Shown here piece by piece: positions 1 to 12,502 of a stretch of DNA of 64,000 nt. Every line of letters begins with the position of its first letter. The stretch's first letter is position 1. The position numbers were made by a program, and so were the translations under genes. Below the pieces are notes generated by a model that made no database searches, was not told the origin of the DNA, and was given only the letters and a program-made list of their open reading frames with translations. The DNA is from Daucus carota subsp. sativus (lineage: Eukaryota > Streptophyta > Magnoliopsida > Apiales > Apiaceae). Location: NCBI RefSeq assembly GCF_001625215.2, contig NC_030383.2, positions 6,212,779-6,276,778 on the forward strand, read 5' to 3'.

Positions 1-3000
1 AAGTTTCAGAAAAAAATTTTGAAACAAGCACAAGCAAACCTAATAATTGACAGCTTTTTCCCTAGTGAGGCAACCAGTAACAATCTGTCACGGGGAGAGA
101 ATCGCAAGTCTCTAACAGCCTTTGTGTTTGAAGGAAGTTGCATATCCAATCTATCATGCGGAGCTACCAAACTTATCTGCAAATCAAAGACGCACAAAAT
201 TTCAGAATATATCTCAATATGCAATATTCTTGCCAACTTCACATTCCCGTCTCTAATTAAGAGTTTACTTTAGTAAGTCCAAACAGTCCCCCCATTCCAG
301 TGAGCCTTCGAGCAATAAGCAAAACTTGACCAGAAGCATCCACATCAAATACGCGAGCACCTTCAATATTGAACTCTTTCTGCACAAATTACACTATTAA
401 GTCAATAAGAGTAGATAAAAAATTGAAAATTTCGTAGAAATGTCTATACCCCATATATAACAAATGACAAATAATATATTTAAGACTATAAAGCCATAGA
501 ATCTTTAGTTAGACCTATTTTGCGTGATTAACTATAATTCCATATATATCATGTTAAAAAAATGGAACAAATATTGTTGTAGCATATCTACCAAATGGAT
601 GTTCCAGTTTTTCTATCATAAAAGAACTTCACTTCTACCATAGTGAGGTCAACCCAAGAATTAATCTGTACTCGATCTCTTAGGAATAAAATCAAGAATA
701 CTGATAGGAGCTGATATATGCTGATAAAAGGAATGTGAGGAGTACTAGACAATATGACCTAAATCAGATTATTGACACTCTTGCAACACAACCTTAGGTA
801 GTATTCGAGAGACCACCCACTCTCCACTCACACAGTTCACTCTTAATTCTTCCTGCCCTTCAACATACCAATGGCTTTCCTATTTATAACCCCCAACATC
901 AAACCATAGTCCCTAAATTAAAGCTGAAATATTCCACCAATCACTCCCTTTCAAATCCGAACTGATGCACAGTCAATCATTCAGATTTTTTAAGTCATTA
1001 AATAATTAATGTGTAACTAATTAAATAATTAATGTGCTTATTATGTTTCCTGAAAAATACAAACTCAGCCACAATATATTAAGAAAGTGGAAGCAATTGA
1101 GAAATCATTCCATAACCTTTGTAGAACAAAAGAGGGTAAAATAATGAACCTGCAATTCAAAGCTGTTGGAACATCCTGTCTTCCTAAATTGTCCTGTGAG
1201 CCATGAATAATAATAATTCTCAGTAATTTACTCATCTTAAACATATTGCTAAATAAAGTTTACACTCAATACGAAACCATATATCAAATGTACCTGTACA
1301 AGAACTCCTTGGAAAATCACTGCTAGCAGTGACTGATCCTGCTGTCCTCTCGGAATGTTCTAACATGCCCTCCAAATACCTTGCTCTCTGAGAAACCACA
1401 AGTTGTTTCAACAGAAACCAAAAAAAAAAGTGTGAGATAGCAAGTGGTCCCAGATGGAGGGAGGGAGGAGAAAGTGAGAGGAAGGAGGAGATCATATTAA
1501 ACATGCCTCTTTGAGTTGTTGCACCTGCAGATATAATTCAGCTTCTCTCTTTTTCCCTTCATCTTCTCTCTTTACACATTCCGCATGCTGTATATAATGA
1601 CATAATAGGTATTAGCATATATGCACAATTTTCTCTAACATTGAGAAAACTGCATTTGGACAATTTCGTGCAATGAGATAACCAGTAATTTAATGAATAA
1701 AATCCATGCGATGTGGACTTTAATAAGGATGAAATGATATTCATCATATTCACGGTAATTTCAAAGCTGGTGGTTGGGTTGGGGGACAAATCACATGTAG
1801 AGCACTCAGTTTACCATCCTTTATTCCATTATGGGTCTGGAAACAAGTTTCCCACGCAATGACTGGTCACCAGGGACAGAGCCAGACCTCAATCTCGACG
1901 GGGGCCAACTCATATAATAATAAAACATATTTGATACATAAATAAAAAAAATATAAAGTAACTTACATATAATATCAATCAAAACAGCACCCTACATTCT
2001 CTAAAATTCAGAAATTCATCTATTATATAAAGTAATCCAGTCTTACCTTTGTGTCAAGAGATGCACATTTAGCTTCAAGTTTTTGAACTTTCTGCAAAGA
2101 GGTAACCATTTCATATTTAAATTTCATGTATTTTTTATCTCATAAGCATCCCAAGAAACTGATACACGACCTTTTGTAGTTCTTCATCAACAACAACAAT
2201 CCGGGATGCATAAAGTAATCTAACATCCTTCAGACTGCAACTTCTCTTGCATTGAGGACACTAGGCAATAGAATGTCAAAAACACATCAGAAGTTGATAT
2301 ATATGCATCTGTAGTGCACTTTACTAAACGTCTAAACATACTAAAAATACAATGAAATACCTTCCTTGAACTTTGACGTTGTCGAATCCATTTCTGTATG
2401 CAAGACAAACCATAAATATGTCCACAAGGAAGACAACTGCAGTCATTCAACCACATAAACATGGAAGCTATAATATCAGGGAAATGCAACCTAAACTAGA
2501 GGGATGAATATAAGAATGTCATTCAACACAGATGATCTTAACAGATAGTAGAAGATTAACTTGTGTTACATATATGTATCATCCGACAGTCCGAAGAAAA
2601 AAATTAAAAAACAGTTGTATTATATAGTACTAGCAAGTATCCCATGCCAAGCACTGTCCAACTGATGTAAGTAACAAATAGACTTTAATTGATTAACATG
2701 AAATATCCACTACCCAAGCGATAACTTGTATGGTTTGCAATAATGCAATGCATTAAAAAAATATACAACAATAGTTTGGTGTAAAAACCCTATAATTACT
2801 TAAAGTCACTCTCTGCTTCAGCATTCCACTGTCGTAATAACCAACTAAACAGTTAATTTTAGAACCCACATACCAAATAAGTCATATTACATTTCACTTT
2901 TTAACTATATTCTCAGATGATAATAAGATAAATGAGTCACAAATTAAGACAAATGCTAAAGACTTACTAGACATGGCTTTGTCAAAATCATAATTGTGGA

Positions 3001-3758
3001 CGAAGGCGTAGTTGTCACTTAAACTGTGTTCCCCACAAACAAATGAAACGCTTCTAAAAGTACGGCGTTATGATTAAATGAAAATAACTACACTACATAA
3101 CAATCATGAGACCATCAAGGTTCAACACACACAACACGTCTATAACTAATGCTCAACATAATTACACAACATAATAGTTTTATTAGATAGTGATATTTCA
3201 TCAGTCCTTCACTACCTAAACCTTAAGTACATTGCAGAATTTCGGTGCAAAACTGTTAAGTAAACCTTACTCGTTTATCTTCAATTAAACGGCAAATGTT
3301 CATTGTTCGAAAACTTCAACATAAAATGACTAAGGTTCAGCACAATTAACCTAGAACTAAACCGGACTCTATACAAATAATGTAGATAAGTAAACTCGAG
3401 AATGCGGAATAAACGAATCCGAAAGCACTAACCAGACTTGATGAACACCTTCAGAAGTCCAAGGCTCCATACAAATTGGGCAACACAATCCATCAATTTC
3501 ATTATTATCTTTGCTCATTAACTCCTCAATGCCGCTACCATCATCATCAATACTCAACGGTGTCGTTTTGTTCTTCACAATAGCCGCAGTCGAAACTGCC
3601 TCATCGTCTTCTTCATCATCATCATCATCATCTTCGTCATCTTCATATTCATCGTCATCGTCTTCCTCTTCGTCTAGGTCCATAACATCTTCTACAACAA
3701 CAACATCTTCGTCTTCTACATCATCGTATATATAGAAAGCAGGATTCACATCTGACAT
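1..3758 (-). CDS. RFWD3: RFWD3-like RING and WD40 E3 ubiquitin ligase (partial, 3' end off left edge)
   Basis: Nine exons join in phase on the minus strand: 3758-3433, 2436-2361, 2260-2171, 2091-2047, 1587-1507, 1387-1294, 1193-1150, 379-269 and 176-40. The gene then leaves the window. The N-terminus is an Asp/Glu-rich acidic stretch (residues about 10-55). A C3HC4-type RING follows, read across exons 1-3 (CCPICMEPW, then CCLPCGHIYG, then CPQCKRSC). Exons 3-6 give a Lys/Glu-rich coiled coil (KVQKLEAKCASLDTK; LYLQVQQLKERARYLEGML). Exons 8-9 (GARVFDVDASGQ; ISLVAPHD) match the region where the WD40 propeller of the RFWD3 family begins. Family members are E3 ligases; animal RFWD3 acts on RPA and RAD51 in DNA repair, so a DNA-damage role here is inference. 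The donor of exon 5 is GC rather than GT. The start ATG at 3758 precedes the acidic stretch and is the only sensible one. Confidence 0.88.
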
Positions 3759-3759
3759 C

Positions 3760-3873
3760 GCTCATCAAATTATATCTTCGTGTTGAATTCACCCCTCTTT
3801 TAACCCTAGTCTCTGTGTTTTTTATCCCAATTTTTACAAACCAAAGTGAAGTTCGGTTAATAATTAAAAGTAA
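3760..3873. other. Spacer and presumed promoter side of the RFWD3-like gene
   Basis: This short non-coding stretch lies upstream of the RFWD3-like start codon. It abuts the 5' terminus of a Helitron-like element at 3874, so the proximal promoter of the gene is at most about 110 bp before transposon-derived DNA begins. I see no clear TATA box. Confidence 0.4.
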
Positions 3874-5669
3874 TCTTTACTACACTATTAAAGCCGAAAC
3901 ATTAAAAGTTTGGTGGATCCGTATCTAGTTGAATTATGGGCTTTTTATGTAATCAATTATTCGAATTATGGGTTTTTTATATAATCAATTATTCTTTTTA
4001 ACTAAAACTATTTTCTTTTCTATATTCATTAAAAGTTTGGTTAGTCGATAATCAATTATTCTTTTTAACTAAAACTATTATCTTTTCAATATTCATTAAA
4101 AGTTTGGTTGGTCGGTACTTGGGCCGAATTATGGACTTTTTATATAATCAATTATTAAAAGTTTGGTCGGTCGGTAATTGGGACGAATTATGAGCTTTTT
4201 ATATAATCAATTATCTTTTTTAACTAAAATTATTATCTTTTTTATATTTTCTAACTAAAAAATTCAAAATTTTAAAAATAACATTGGACAACATAGCAAC
4301 CATCCTCTTTAACAAAAACACGTTATCTTTTTCAGATTTCTAACTAAAAAACCGAATTCTAATAAAGGTGAGACATTTAAAGTTTGGTCGATCGGTACTT
4401 GGGCCGAATTATGAGCCTTTTTATATAATCAATTATCTTTTTTAACTAAAATAATTATCTTTTTCATATTTTCTAACTAAGAAACTCAAAATTCTAAAAA
4501 TAATATTATACAACATAGCAACTACCTTTTTTAACTAAAACACGTTATTTTTTTTCCAGATATTTAACTAAAAAACCAATTTTCTAAAAAATAACACATG
4601 CAACATACATGTAAAAAAAAATATCATTATAATACATACTATACTGTTAAAGTCGGAAATCAGAAGTTTGATCGGTCGGTATTGGGCCTAAATACGTGCC
4701 TATCTATATAACTAATTATTCTTTTTAACTAAAATATATTATCTAATTTATGTTTTATACTGAAAAAGCTCAATCTTCTAAAATAATATCAAACAACATA
4801 GTAATTATCTTTTTAACTAAAACACGCTATATCTTTTAGATTTTCAAACTAAAAAAACCAATATTCTACAATTAACACGGGTGACCAGTGTTGTAATAAG
4901 CAAGAATCAGATTTAATCGGTAAAGACACCGAACAAGGATTAAACGAGGATTAATTTTATTGACCGGAGATTAATAGAATGATTAATAGAATAATCAGAT
5001 ATTTAATCAGTTCGGCGAGCTACGGAATTAGGATTAATCGATGATTAATCTTTATTAAACACCGAGTTTTAGAACAGAGCGGGCGACATATTATTATATA
5101 TAATTAATAATAAACCGGTGATACTTTTACACTAAAATACATTAGCATTATTTTTAAATACTCTAATGGTCTTAGTTTAAAAGTAATATTATAAATCGGT
5201 ACTATACTGTATATTATTATACTATTAAAGCTCGGTCGAGTTTGGTGATCCGGTTGATATTCGACCCACATATCTCCTTAATTTATAACATGTTTTGATA
5301 TACTTTTCATTATCTATTAAATCAAAACATTAAAAATTAGGTTAATATGATGTGTCGATATTTGGGTTTACGTGTCTCTTTAACTTATAATATGTTCTAT
5401 ATTAAATTATTAATTTTTAACATTTTCATTAAAATATAAATGTCCGAACTAATTTATAATTAGTCATTTGACGAACCTAACTATTAAGAATTCATTCTGT
5501 AAAAAAAAAAAAATTATTATAAATTTATTCAGCTGTTAAATGAAAATTTTATCTAACCACATTATTCTATCATAATTTTATTTTCACAATAAACTTAGTT
5601 AAATTTAAATATATACGGTAAAATAACAAATACTATACCCGCCCGTGCTTTGCACGGGTTATAAGCAAG
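3874..5669 (+). mobile_element. Composite non-autonomous Helitron-like element
   Basis: The 3' end carries the plant Helitron hallmark: a perfect 7-bp GC-rich hairpin (CCCGTGC, TTT loop, GCACGGG; 5642-5658), then a 7-nt spacer and CAAG followed by T. The expected terminus is CTAG, so one base differs. The left end reads A|TC at 3873-3875, followed by CTATTAAAGCCGAAA, a common Helitron 5' terminus. Related 5' starts recur inside at about 4630 and 5205, and a unit containing GTTTGGTCGGTCGGTA and ATATAATCAATTAT recurs between 3900 and 4720. The element therefore looks built from several 5'-end copies sharing one 3' end. No RepHel coding sequence is present. Confidence 0.7.
4886..5079. mobile_element. 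hAT-type MITE nested in the Helitron-like element
   Basis: The left end begins CAGTGTTGTA and the right end is the imperfect inverted complement TAGAACAGAG. The flanks are a near-perfect 8-bp target duplication (CGGGTGAC at 4878-4885 and CGGGCGAC at 5080-5087). The interior is full of GATTAAT motifs and has no coding capacity. The 8-bp duplication length points to the hAT superfamily. Confidence 0.6.
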
Positions 5670-6240
5670 TGATATAAATTGGAAAAGGATAGAAATATTG
5701 TGGCCTTTGGGATTTAGGAGTTTGGATACGAATCGGTATCATGGTCAATTGGCCCATGATATTATCATGATTTGGCCCATGATATTATCATGATATGACT
5801 CGATTCGAGTTAGTAATATTAGCGATTTTGTGATTATATTAAACAAATTCAAATCAATAAAAATGAACGAAGTTATATATTGTATTTATAATAATAATAT
5901 AAGATGTTTATCAAAAATACTTTTCTATAATATTTTTTATTTTACTATTTTCTAGAAATAATTATGAAAATGTTCCAACTGGATGCAACTTTTGTATCTT
6001 TGTAAAAGAATATATTTATAATCAAAATCAATTAAGTATAGCTAAATAGATTAAATCACATAAACTAAAACTTACACGCAGAATAAATCTAGCATAAATG
6101 TCTCATGAAAATATCTACAAACTATAATTTTATTATCAGCCTCAATCGATTCATTTGATACGAATAGCATGCATATATATAGTACTGCATATGTGTGGAA
6201 CAACAAAATTAGAATATATAATTATATAATTATATACAAC

Positions 6241-6614
6241 CAGCATCTCCAACAGGAGGTGCCAATGTCATGTGGCATGATATGGACTTGCACTCTCATT
6301 GGAGATGTTGGAATGCTATTGGGGTGTCAAGGGGGATGGCTTTGGGATACCAAAAGTTGGCAACTCATAAAGTAAGGTGCCAACTTCATTTGTGATCCCA
6401 ATAATATATTAAATATAGATTTGTGGTCTCAATAATACATAAAATATTATTTCTCTATTAATAAAGTCGGCATCTTTGAGTGCCAACCATTGGAGTGTAT
6501 TTTGAAAGAAAGGTGCTAAAAATGATTTGAAAGAGTGTGAATATAAAATATAATATTTTGAGTGCTGTGTCAAAATTGGCACCCCTTGAAGGGTGCCAAC
6601 CATTGGAGATGCTC
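6241..6614. mobile_element. Harbinger/Tourist-type MITE, copy 1
   Basis: The ends are AGCATCTCCAACAGGAGGTG on the left and, on the right, CCAACCATTGGAGATGCTC, an imperfect inverted repeat of it. The interior has TGTCATGTGGCATGA and a segment of CCAATAATA-type repeats also found in copy 2. The left terminal base is changed and no clean TAA is left there. The element abuts copy 2, sharing a TAA between them. Confidence 0.65.
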
Positions 6615-6617
6615 TAA

Positions 6618-7049
6618 GAGTATCTCAAATGGGAGGTGCCAAAAGGGGTGCTAATGTCATGTGGCATGACATGGACCGGCACTTCCGTTGGCATCTTTAT
6701 TGGAGATGTTGGAGTGCTATTGGGATGACAAGTGAGTTGGCTTTGGCATGCCAAAAGCTGGCAACCGATAAAGTAGGGTGCCAAACTTCATTTGTAGTCT
6801 CAATAATACATAAAATATAGATTTGTGGTCGCAGTAATACATATATTTTATAGATTTGTGGTCCCAATAATACATAAAATATTATTTCTCTATTAATAAA
6901 GTTGGCATCTTGAAGTGCCAACGATTGGAGTGTATTTTAAAAGAAGGGTGTTAAAAATAATTTGAAAGAGTGTGAATATAAAATATAATATTTTGAGTGA
7001 TGTGTGAAAATTGGCACCCCTCGAAGGGTGCCAACCATTGGAGATGCTC
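6618..7049. mobile_element. Harbinger/Tourist-type MITE, copy 2
   Basis: This is a second member of the same family in the same orientation, flanked on both sides by TAA (6615-6617 and 7050-7052), the 3-bp target site typical of PIF/Harbinger elements. The ends are GAGTATCTCAAATGGGAGG and CCAACCATTGGAGATGCTC. The interior matches copy 1 over most of its length (GTGCTAATGTCATGTGGCAT; TAATACATAAAATATTATTT). It has no open reading frame of interest. Confidence 0.75.
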
Positions 7050-7383
7050 TAAGTCTCGTATGTTTCGTAGAAACACAAGCTGCTTCTGACCTTTTCTACT
7101 CTTTACCCGTTTGTGTAAATAAGAAGCAGAAGCACTTTTAAGAAAGTGAGAATATTAGCTTTTTTCTCATAGCTTCTGCATTATTCCCAAACAATTTATT
7201 GTTAATTTATTTACTTCTCAATTCTACTCCAGTGTAAGCAAGAAGTCACTTCTCTTCAGTTAACCCAAACGGCCCCATAAAAACATAAGGAGAGATCGAG
7301 AAAAGACTGTTCTGGTTTGTTTCTAATAGATTTATATGTTTATTTTGATTTTTTGGTTATTTTTGTGATACTAATATTTAGAA

Positions 7384-7881
7384 TAGAGGTGGCAATATGG
7401 TCGCAAAACCATTAAACCAATGCAAACCAAATCAAAATTATGGATTTGGATCCATTTGAAATCACATTTAGAAAAATGAATTTGGTTTTGTTTCCAGTCT
7501 CACATTTCTCACAAAATATGGATCTAACCACATTTGGACTCGCTTTTAAGATTTAACTCTCCACACACTATTATGTTTTTTTTATTTTCTTTTTCTCTTT
7601 TTCATGATCTTACTTGGAGAAGCCAAGAGTTTGAACCACTACATCAACTCACACATTCACACTACATCAACTCACACACACTATTGTTATATGAGTGTAT
7701 TAAGTTTTGTTCATTATATAATACTTATATTTACTTACTAAGCTAGTTATTCATAATTCAAACTAAAATCATAACCACATTTATTAATATATGGTTTGAA
7801 AATGGTTTTGGTTCATTTCTCCAAACTAAATCCATTTTATAAGAATTAAAACCAAACCAAAATCATATTTTGTCACCTCTA
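7384..7881. mobile_element. hAT-type MITE with perfect 8-bp target duplication
   Basis: The termini are TAGAGGTGGCAATATGG at 7384 and TGTCACCTCTA ending at 7881, inverted repeats with one mismatch over the outer 11 bases. A perfect direct repeat ATTTAGAA flanks the element (7376-7383 and 7882-7889). The 498-bp interior is non-coding with AAACCAAA-type runs on both arms. TIR and duplication length fit non-autonomous hAT elements. Confidence 0.85.
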
Positions 7882-7889
7882 ATTTAGAA

Positions 7890-9814
7890 ATATTAAAAGA
7901 AGCTCTAAAAAATGGAAAGAAACCTTCTAAGTTTGAAATGTAGATGTTTCCAGTTTTCGATCAGAATCGCTAGAATCAAAGTGCTCCTCGACTCTATTCA
8001 TGAATTTAGACTTTAGTAGACATGTGGTGGCCGGAGGTGGTTCATTCTTTAAAGATGGCCTGTACAATAAAAACATGAAAATAGTCCATCTGACAAGTGA
8101 CAAGTAACAATCGTCGGCAACTAACTCTGTGGCGATGTTTATTACTATTAGAGTACCATGAAGGCATGAACATATGAACAAGAACAACCGCAAAAACAGC
8201 ATCTGGTTGTAGAACGACCACCAATGACATCATAGGAGATTCTGTTAGTATATATATTTATTATACAGTTCTTCTCATTACTTCACATAATTTAATATTT
8301 CATTTTTATACGTACTTGTTTTCGAACAAAAAATTAAATAGTATAATTTCATTTATTAGAATAATGTCATTTGAGTGTATTAATTTTTGTTCATATAATT
8401 GGTCTAGTTTAATTTGATTTAAATTAGAAAAAATTATTTCTCTCATTCTATATAAAAAATTTAGGAATTTGAGTCGGTAAAATTTATGTGAAAATATTAT
8501 GGCATAAAAAATTTTGTGCGTGTATAAATTTATTGTATTGATCTATTACAATGATACTCTATTACTTTATACCACCAATGGTAAAAGATACTCATAACTA
8601 TTAAATTAGAATTTAATTAAAGTTTATTTATTACAAGTTAATTGAACAAAACTATTAAATTATATAAAATTTGTATATTTCTTTATTTTAATAATGTAAT
8701 AATCCCGTATAATTGTTAGTTAAACAATTATCTAACAATTTTATTCATATTAACTTTAAAAATTTCAATGCTCTTTTATACATTATACTGAAAATAGAAT
8801 GTTCTATATAATAATACTTAAATTTTAAAGATCCATTCATTCATTCATTTGATATATGTATATATACACGCTCTATTCCTGTCATTGTTTAAATATAATT
8901 TTGACACAGAGATTAAGAAAAAGGGTGAAGTAGTAGACTTTTGATAAAGAGAGATAACAAAGTAAAATTAGCGTGAAAACGGAAAGTATTAGAATGGGAT
9001 TGATGCATTATTTTTGATAAATTTTGAAGTGTTAAAATTGGATGAGACATTAAAAAAATTCTAAAAAAATAGTGGGACAGTTGCTGACTGTCTTACTTTA
9101 AGTTCCCATCACTATGGCTATTTATGATTTTATTATAAATCATTATCAGGAATTCTAATAAACTCTCAATGAACTTGTTACATCTCTGGATTTACTTCCG
9201 TTAACTTGATTTCATTAACTCATTCTAGTCATGATGATGCATCTACTTCTGGCATTATATGCATGTCAATATCAAAGCTACAATATCCATGATCCATCTT
9301 CTTTCCATTCATGGTTCACAAGTTGCAACTTATACTATTTTATTTAGTTGTAAATTTTTCCATAAATTTACATATTATTTGTCTCAAAATAAAAATATAC
9401 AACTTATTTAATAATAATCACAATAATATGTAATGTGAAGTATAATTTAACTAAACATATAAAAAGTACAAATTTAATGTACGAAATAATGTTAACAAGG
9501 AATTGACAAGTCAAAGAGTTGTCCCATGCAAGAAATGTCCCATGCATGATTAAACCAATAAGCTTCGATTTCACCCCAATTTCATTTTCCTAACAAATAA
9601 ATGTGATGTAAAATTAGAGCTTAATCCCCACTCTACTCACCACCATACCATAGATCAAAAGCTATTGTAAAACATCCCCACAACATGTCATATTTAAAGC
9701 TTCTTAATTATGTAGCTGCCCTCGTACTCTTTTTTTTTTTTTTTGTTTTTCTTTCTTAATAAAATTTCTAGCTATATCTGCATGTTCACTACTTTACATA
9801 TAAGATCTGCATAT
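7890..9814. other. AT-rich spacer upstream of the carbonic anhydrase gene
   Basis: This stretch is very AT-rich with no supported gene. Two overlapping minus-strand reading frames at 7927-8233 look like no family I know and have no homologous continuation. A T-rich tract (about 9725-9745) lies just upstream of the carbonic anhydrase start. I see no RNA gene. Confidence 0.5.
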
Positions 9815-12502
9815 ATGAAGACTTCCGCAGAACTGAGGTCTTGTTTCAACATGACTTCTGGATTCCTAATTCTCAGTTTGCTGCTCATCATCTTACACGT
9901 GATGACTGTTGTCACAGCTCAAGATGGTAATGCCTTCATCGTATGCATTGGGTTTGATTTACTGTTCATACAATGCTTCATTTGTTAATCCGATAACCTA
10001 GCATAGCTCTGGTTGTGTTGAATGCATGTGAAGACTAATGCATGAATATATCTGTCTCATATGTTTTCAGGTTTACGAGGACCAACTTGTCGAACTTGCG
10101 GAGGTAATTAAATTTTGATCCCGGGTTTTCCCTTTTTACATTTATATAAAAAAATAATGCCACTTATCCTAAATTTTAAAATGACTGTACCTCACAGGTA
10201 ACTAGGTTTAATTGGTTGATTAATGTGAATATCAACGGATACATCACATGCAAATGAATTTGGAAATACCTTTTTGGATGCCTAGTATTTTTTAATAAAA
10301 ATTGATATTCCTGAAATTGATAAATCTTACTAATTTTATCAAAGATTTAAAAACCTAATCGAATAAGAGTCGCGTTATACTTACAAAATTGGGTGCGTAT
10401 AAAATGACATGACAATTGAATTATATATTTTAATTAATGTTATTTATGTTAACACATGAACTTATTTCAATCAAAATATAACGTATATAATTTTCGTGAA
10501 AAATTTTACAACCAATTTTGTGCATGAAGCCTATTCCTAGTAACAAACATAGGATACTTGCAAAGTTGTTGCAAAGTCGTTCGAACTTTATGTTAGCAAG
10601 TACGTTCTTAAGAACTTCTTTTTTCATTGTCTAGACACTTTGAGAAACTTAATCAAAAGGTTAGAACTTAGAAGTGGGCTTGCTTCGAAACTTTGAAATC
10701 GCATTTTGACATTTTCAAATTTATTTATTTAAAACAAACATATAGTTGTATCAAAATAGGTTTGATTCATAATTATAAACTTGATTGATATACCATGTAA
10801 TTTGTTAGTGCTTCTTCTATATAGTATGATTATCATACCATGTCATTCTTGAAAATTGCGCATGCCAGATTCAAGATATATAAATCAAAAACTTGCACAA
10901 ATGGTTTAGGTTAAATTCATTTTATGCACGCATGTTAGTAAGTTGAGCGAGAGTGTAGTTGAGGTATATATGCAGGCACAAAGAGTGAGTTTGATTATTC
11001 AAAGACCAGCGGGAAGGGACCAGCATTTTGGGGAACGCTGAAGACTGAATGGGCTACTTGCGGGACCGGAAAGTTGCAGTCGCCGGTGGATTTGACGGTG
11101 AACGGAGTCGTCGACGTGGTTCCCCAGTTAGAGACCGTCACAAGGCGCTACAAACCTTGCACTAATACAATGCTCACTAATAAGGGCACTAGTATTGAGG
11201 TACTACTTGTTACTCGCTCCATCCCATTTTATGCACGTGAACATAGATGTTCCGAAAAGAATGAACCTTCCGCTTGTAACAATTGTTTAAGATATACTGC
11301 ACTTTTTTAACATCTACTATCTCATTCTCTGTGGTTGAAATTGAAGTCAAGCATTGTATGTGTTAATGTATAATGAAAAAAGAATACAGTATTTATACTG
11401 AGCGGTTCGATTACTGATGCAGCTTGAGTGGGTTGATGGTGGAGGTATCTTTATCAAGGGCAAAGAATACAACCTCACCAATACTCACTGGCACTCACCT
11501 TCCGAGCACACTCTTAATGGCAACAGGTTCACTGTCCTACAAATTCGAACCAAGTTCTTCTCTAATTTATTCGTGTTGATAATTTATCTCTCGTTTATAG
11601 ATTTGACTTGGAACTGCATGCTGTGCATGCCGATGATGAACAGCCTCAGAACTTTGCCGTGATATCTATTCTCTACAAAATTGGTCACTCACCAGACCCA
11701 TTCCTCGCGAAGGTATGCTGATGAACCAAGTAATATGACATTATATAGTCTAAAATTCTTATATAGATTTTTTTTTTATTCAGCCAAGCCTCTGCATTTG
11801 TTTAATTTTTACCTTACATTAATCATTTGGTTATTTGATTTCAGTTAGAGAGAAATATATCAGCATTTATTGCCGATGAAAGTGTTAAAGAGATCGAGAG
11901 GGGAGTATTGGATCCAACTGATATCGGGATTTCTGGGAGAGAATTTTATAGGTATCAAGGTTCACTCACCACCCCTCCCTGTACTGAAAGGGTGGTTTGG
12001 ACAGTTGAAGAACAGGTACATATTTAAGTGGTATTCATATTCTGTTAATTCTTATCAAGACCGAAAAATGTGTAAAATTAAGATTTTACTGAATTCGTGT
12101 TGTCACAGATAAAAACTGTCTCTGCGGATCAAGTTGAATTGCTACAGGAAGCTGTTGATGATGTAATACTTCTGATCTCCCTCCCCCCTTCTCTCTGAAT
12201 AACCATAAAAATATGAAATCATGACCAATTTGTGAATTAAAAAGATCATTTTAGCATCTGCATAAAGTTTATGTGTCTGTCAATTTAAGGTCAGTACTGA
12301 GTGTGTGAAATTTATCACTTTTGAAATCACCTAAATCATCATCTTCTCTTACATATACACTGTATGATTTTTACGGAGAAATATTGTATACTATTGAGGT
12401 TGTTGGTATCTTATTTGGTTGCAGAATTCAGAGATGAATGCCAGACCACTGCAGCAACTCAATGGGCGTGACGTCCGCCTCTATGTTGATCATTCTACTT
12501 GA
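9815..12502 (+). CDS. Secreted alpha carbonic anhydrase
   Basis: Eight exons join in phase to 295 residues: 9815-9926, 10071-10103, 10976-11199, 11423-11526, 11601-11712, 11845-12015, 12109-12162 and 12425-12502. The enzyme interconverts CO2 and bicarbonate with a zinc ion. A hydrophobic signal peptide (residues about 14-35, ending VVTAQ) routes it to the secretory pathway. Zinc ligands are His145 and His147 in HWHSPSEHTLNG and His164 in ELHAVH; the active-site Thr lies in LTTPPC. Cysteines in EWATCGTG and TPPC match the conserved disulfide pair. Exon 2 is only 33 nt and adds two extra cysteines (GPTCRTCG) just after the signal peptide. Length is usual for plant alpha-CAs. A Met at codon 13 could also serve as start, but the longer form is kept because it is in frame with no stop. 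The closest named relatives are of the alpha-CA7/nectarin-III kind; the exact paralogue is unsure. Confidence 0.95.

Noticed and set aside
3511-3735. Plus-strand frame encoding a poly-serine protein
   Set aside because: It is the antisense reading of the Asp/Glu codon repeats in exon 1 of the RFWD3-like gene.
7927-8233. Overlapping minus-strand frames
   Set aside because: I recognise no family, the frames overlap each other, and no splice-linked continuation is visible.
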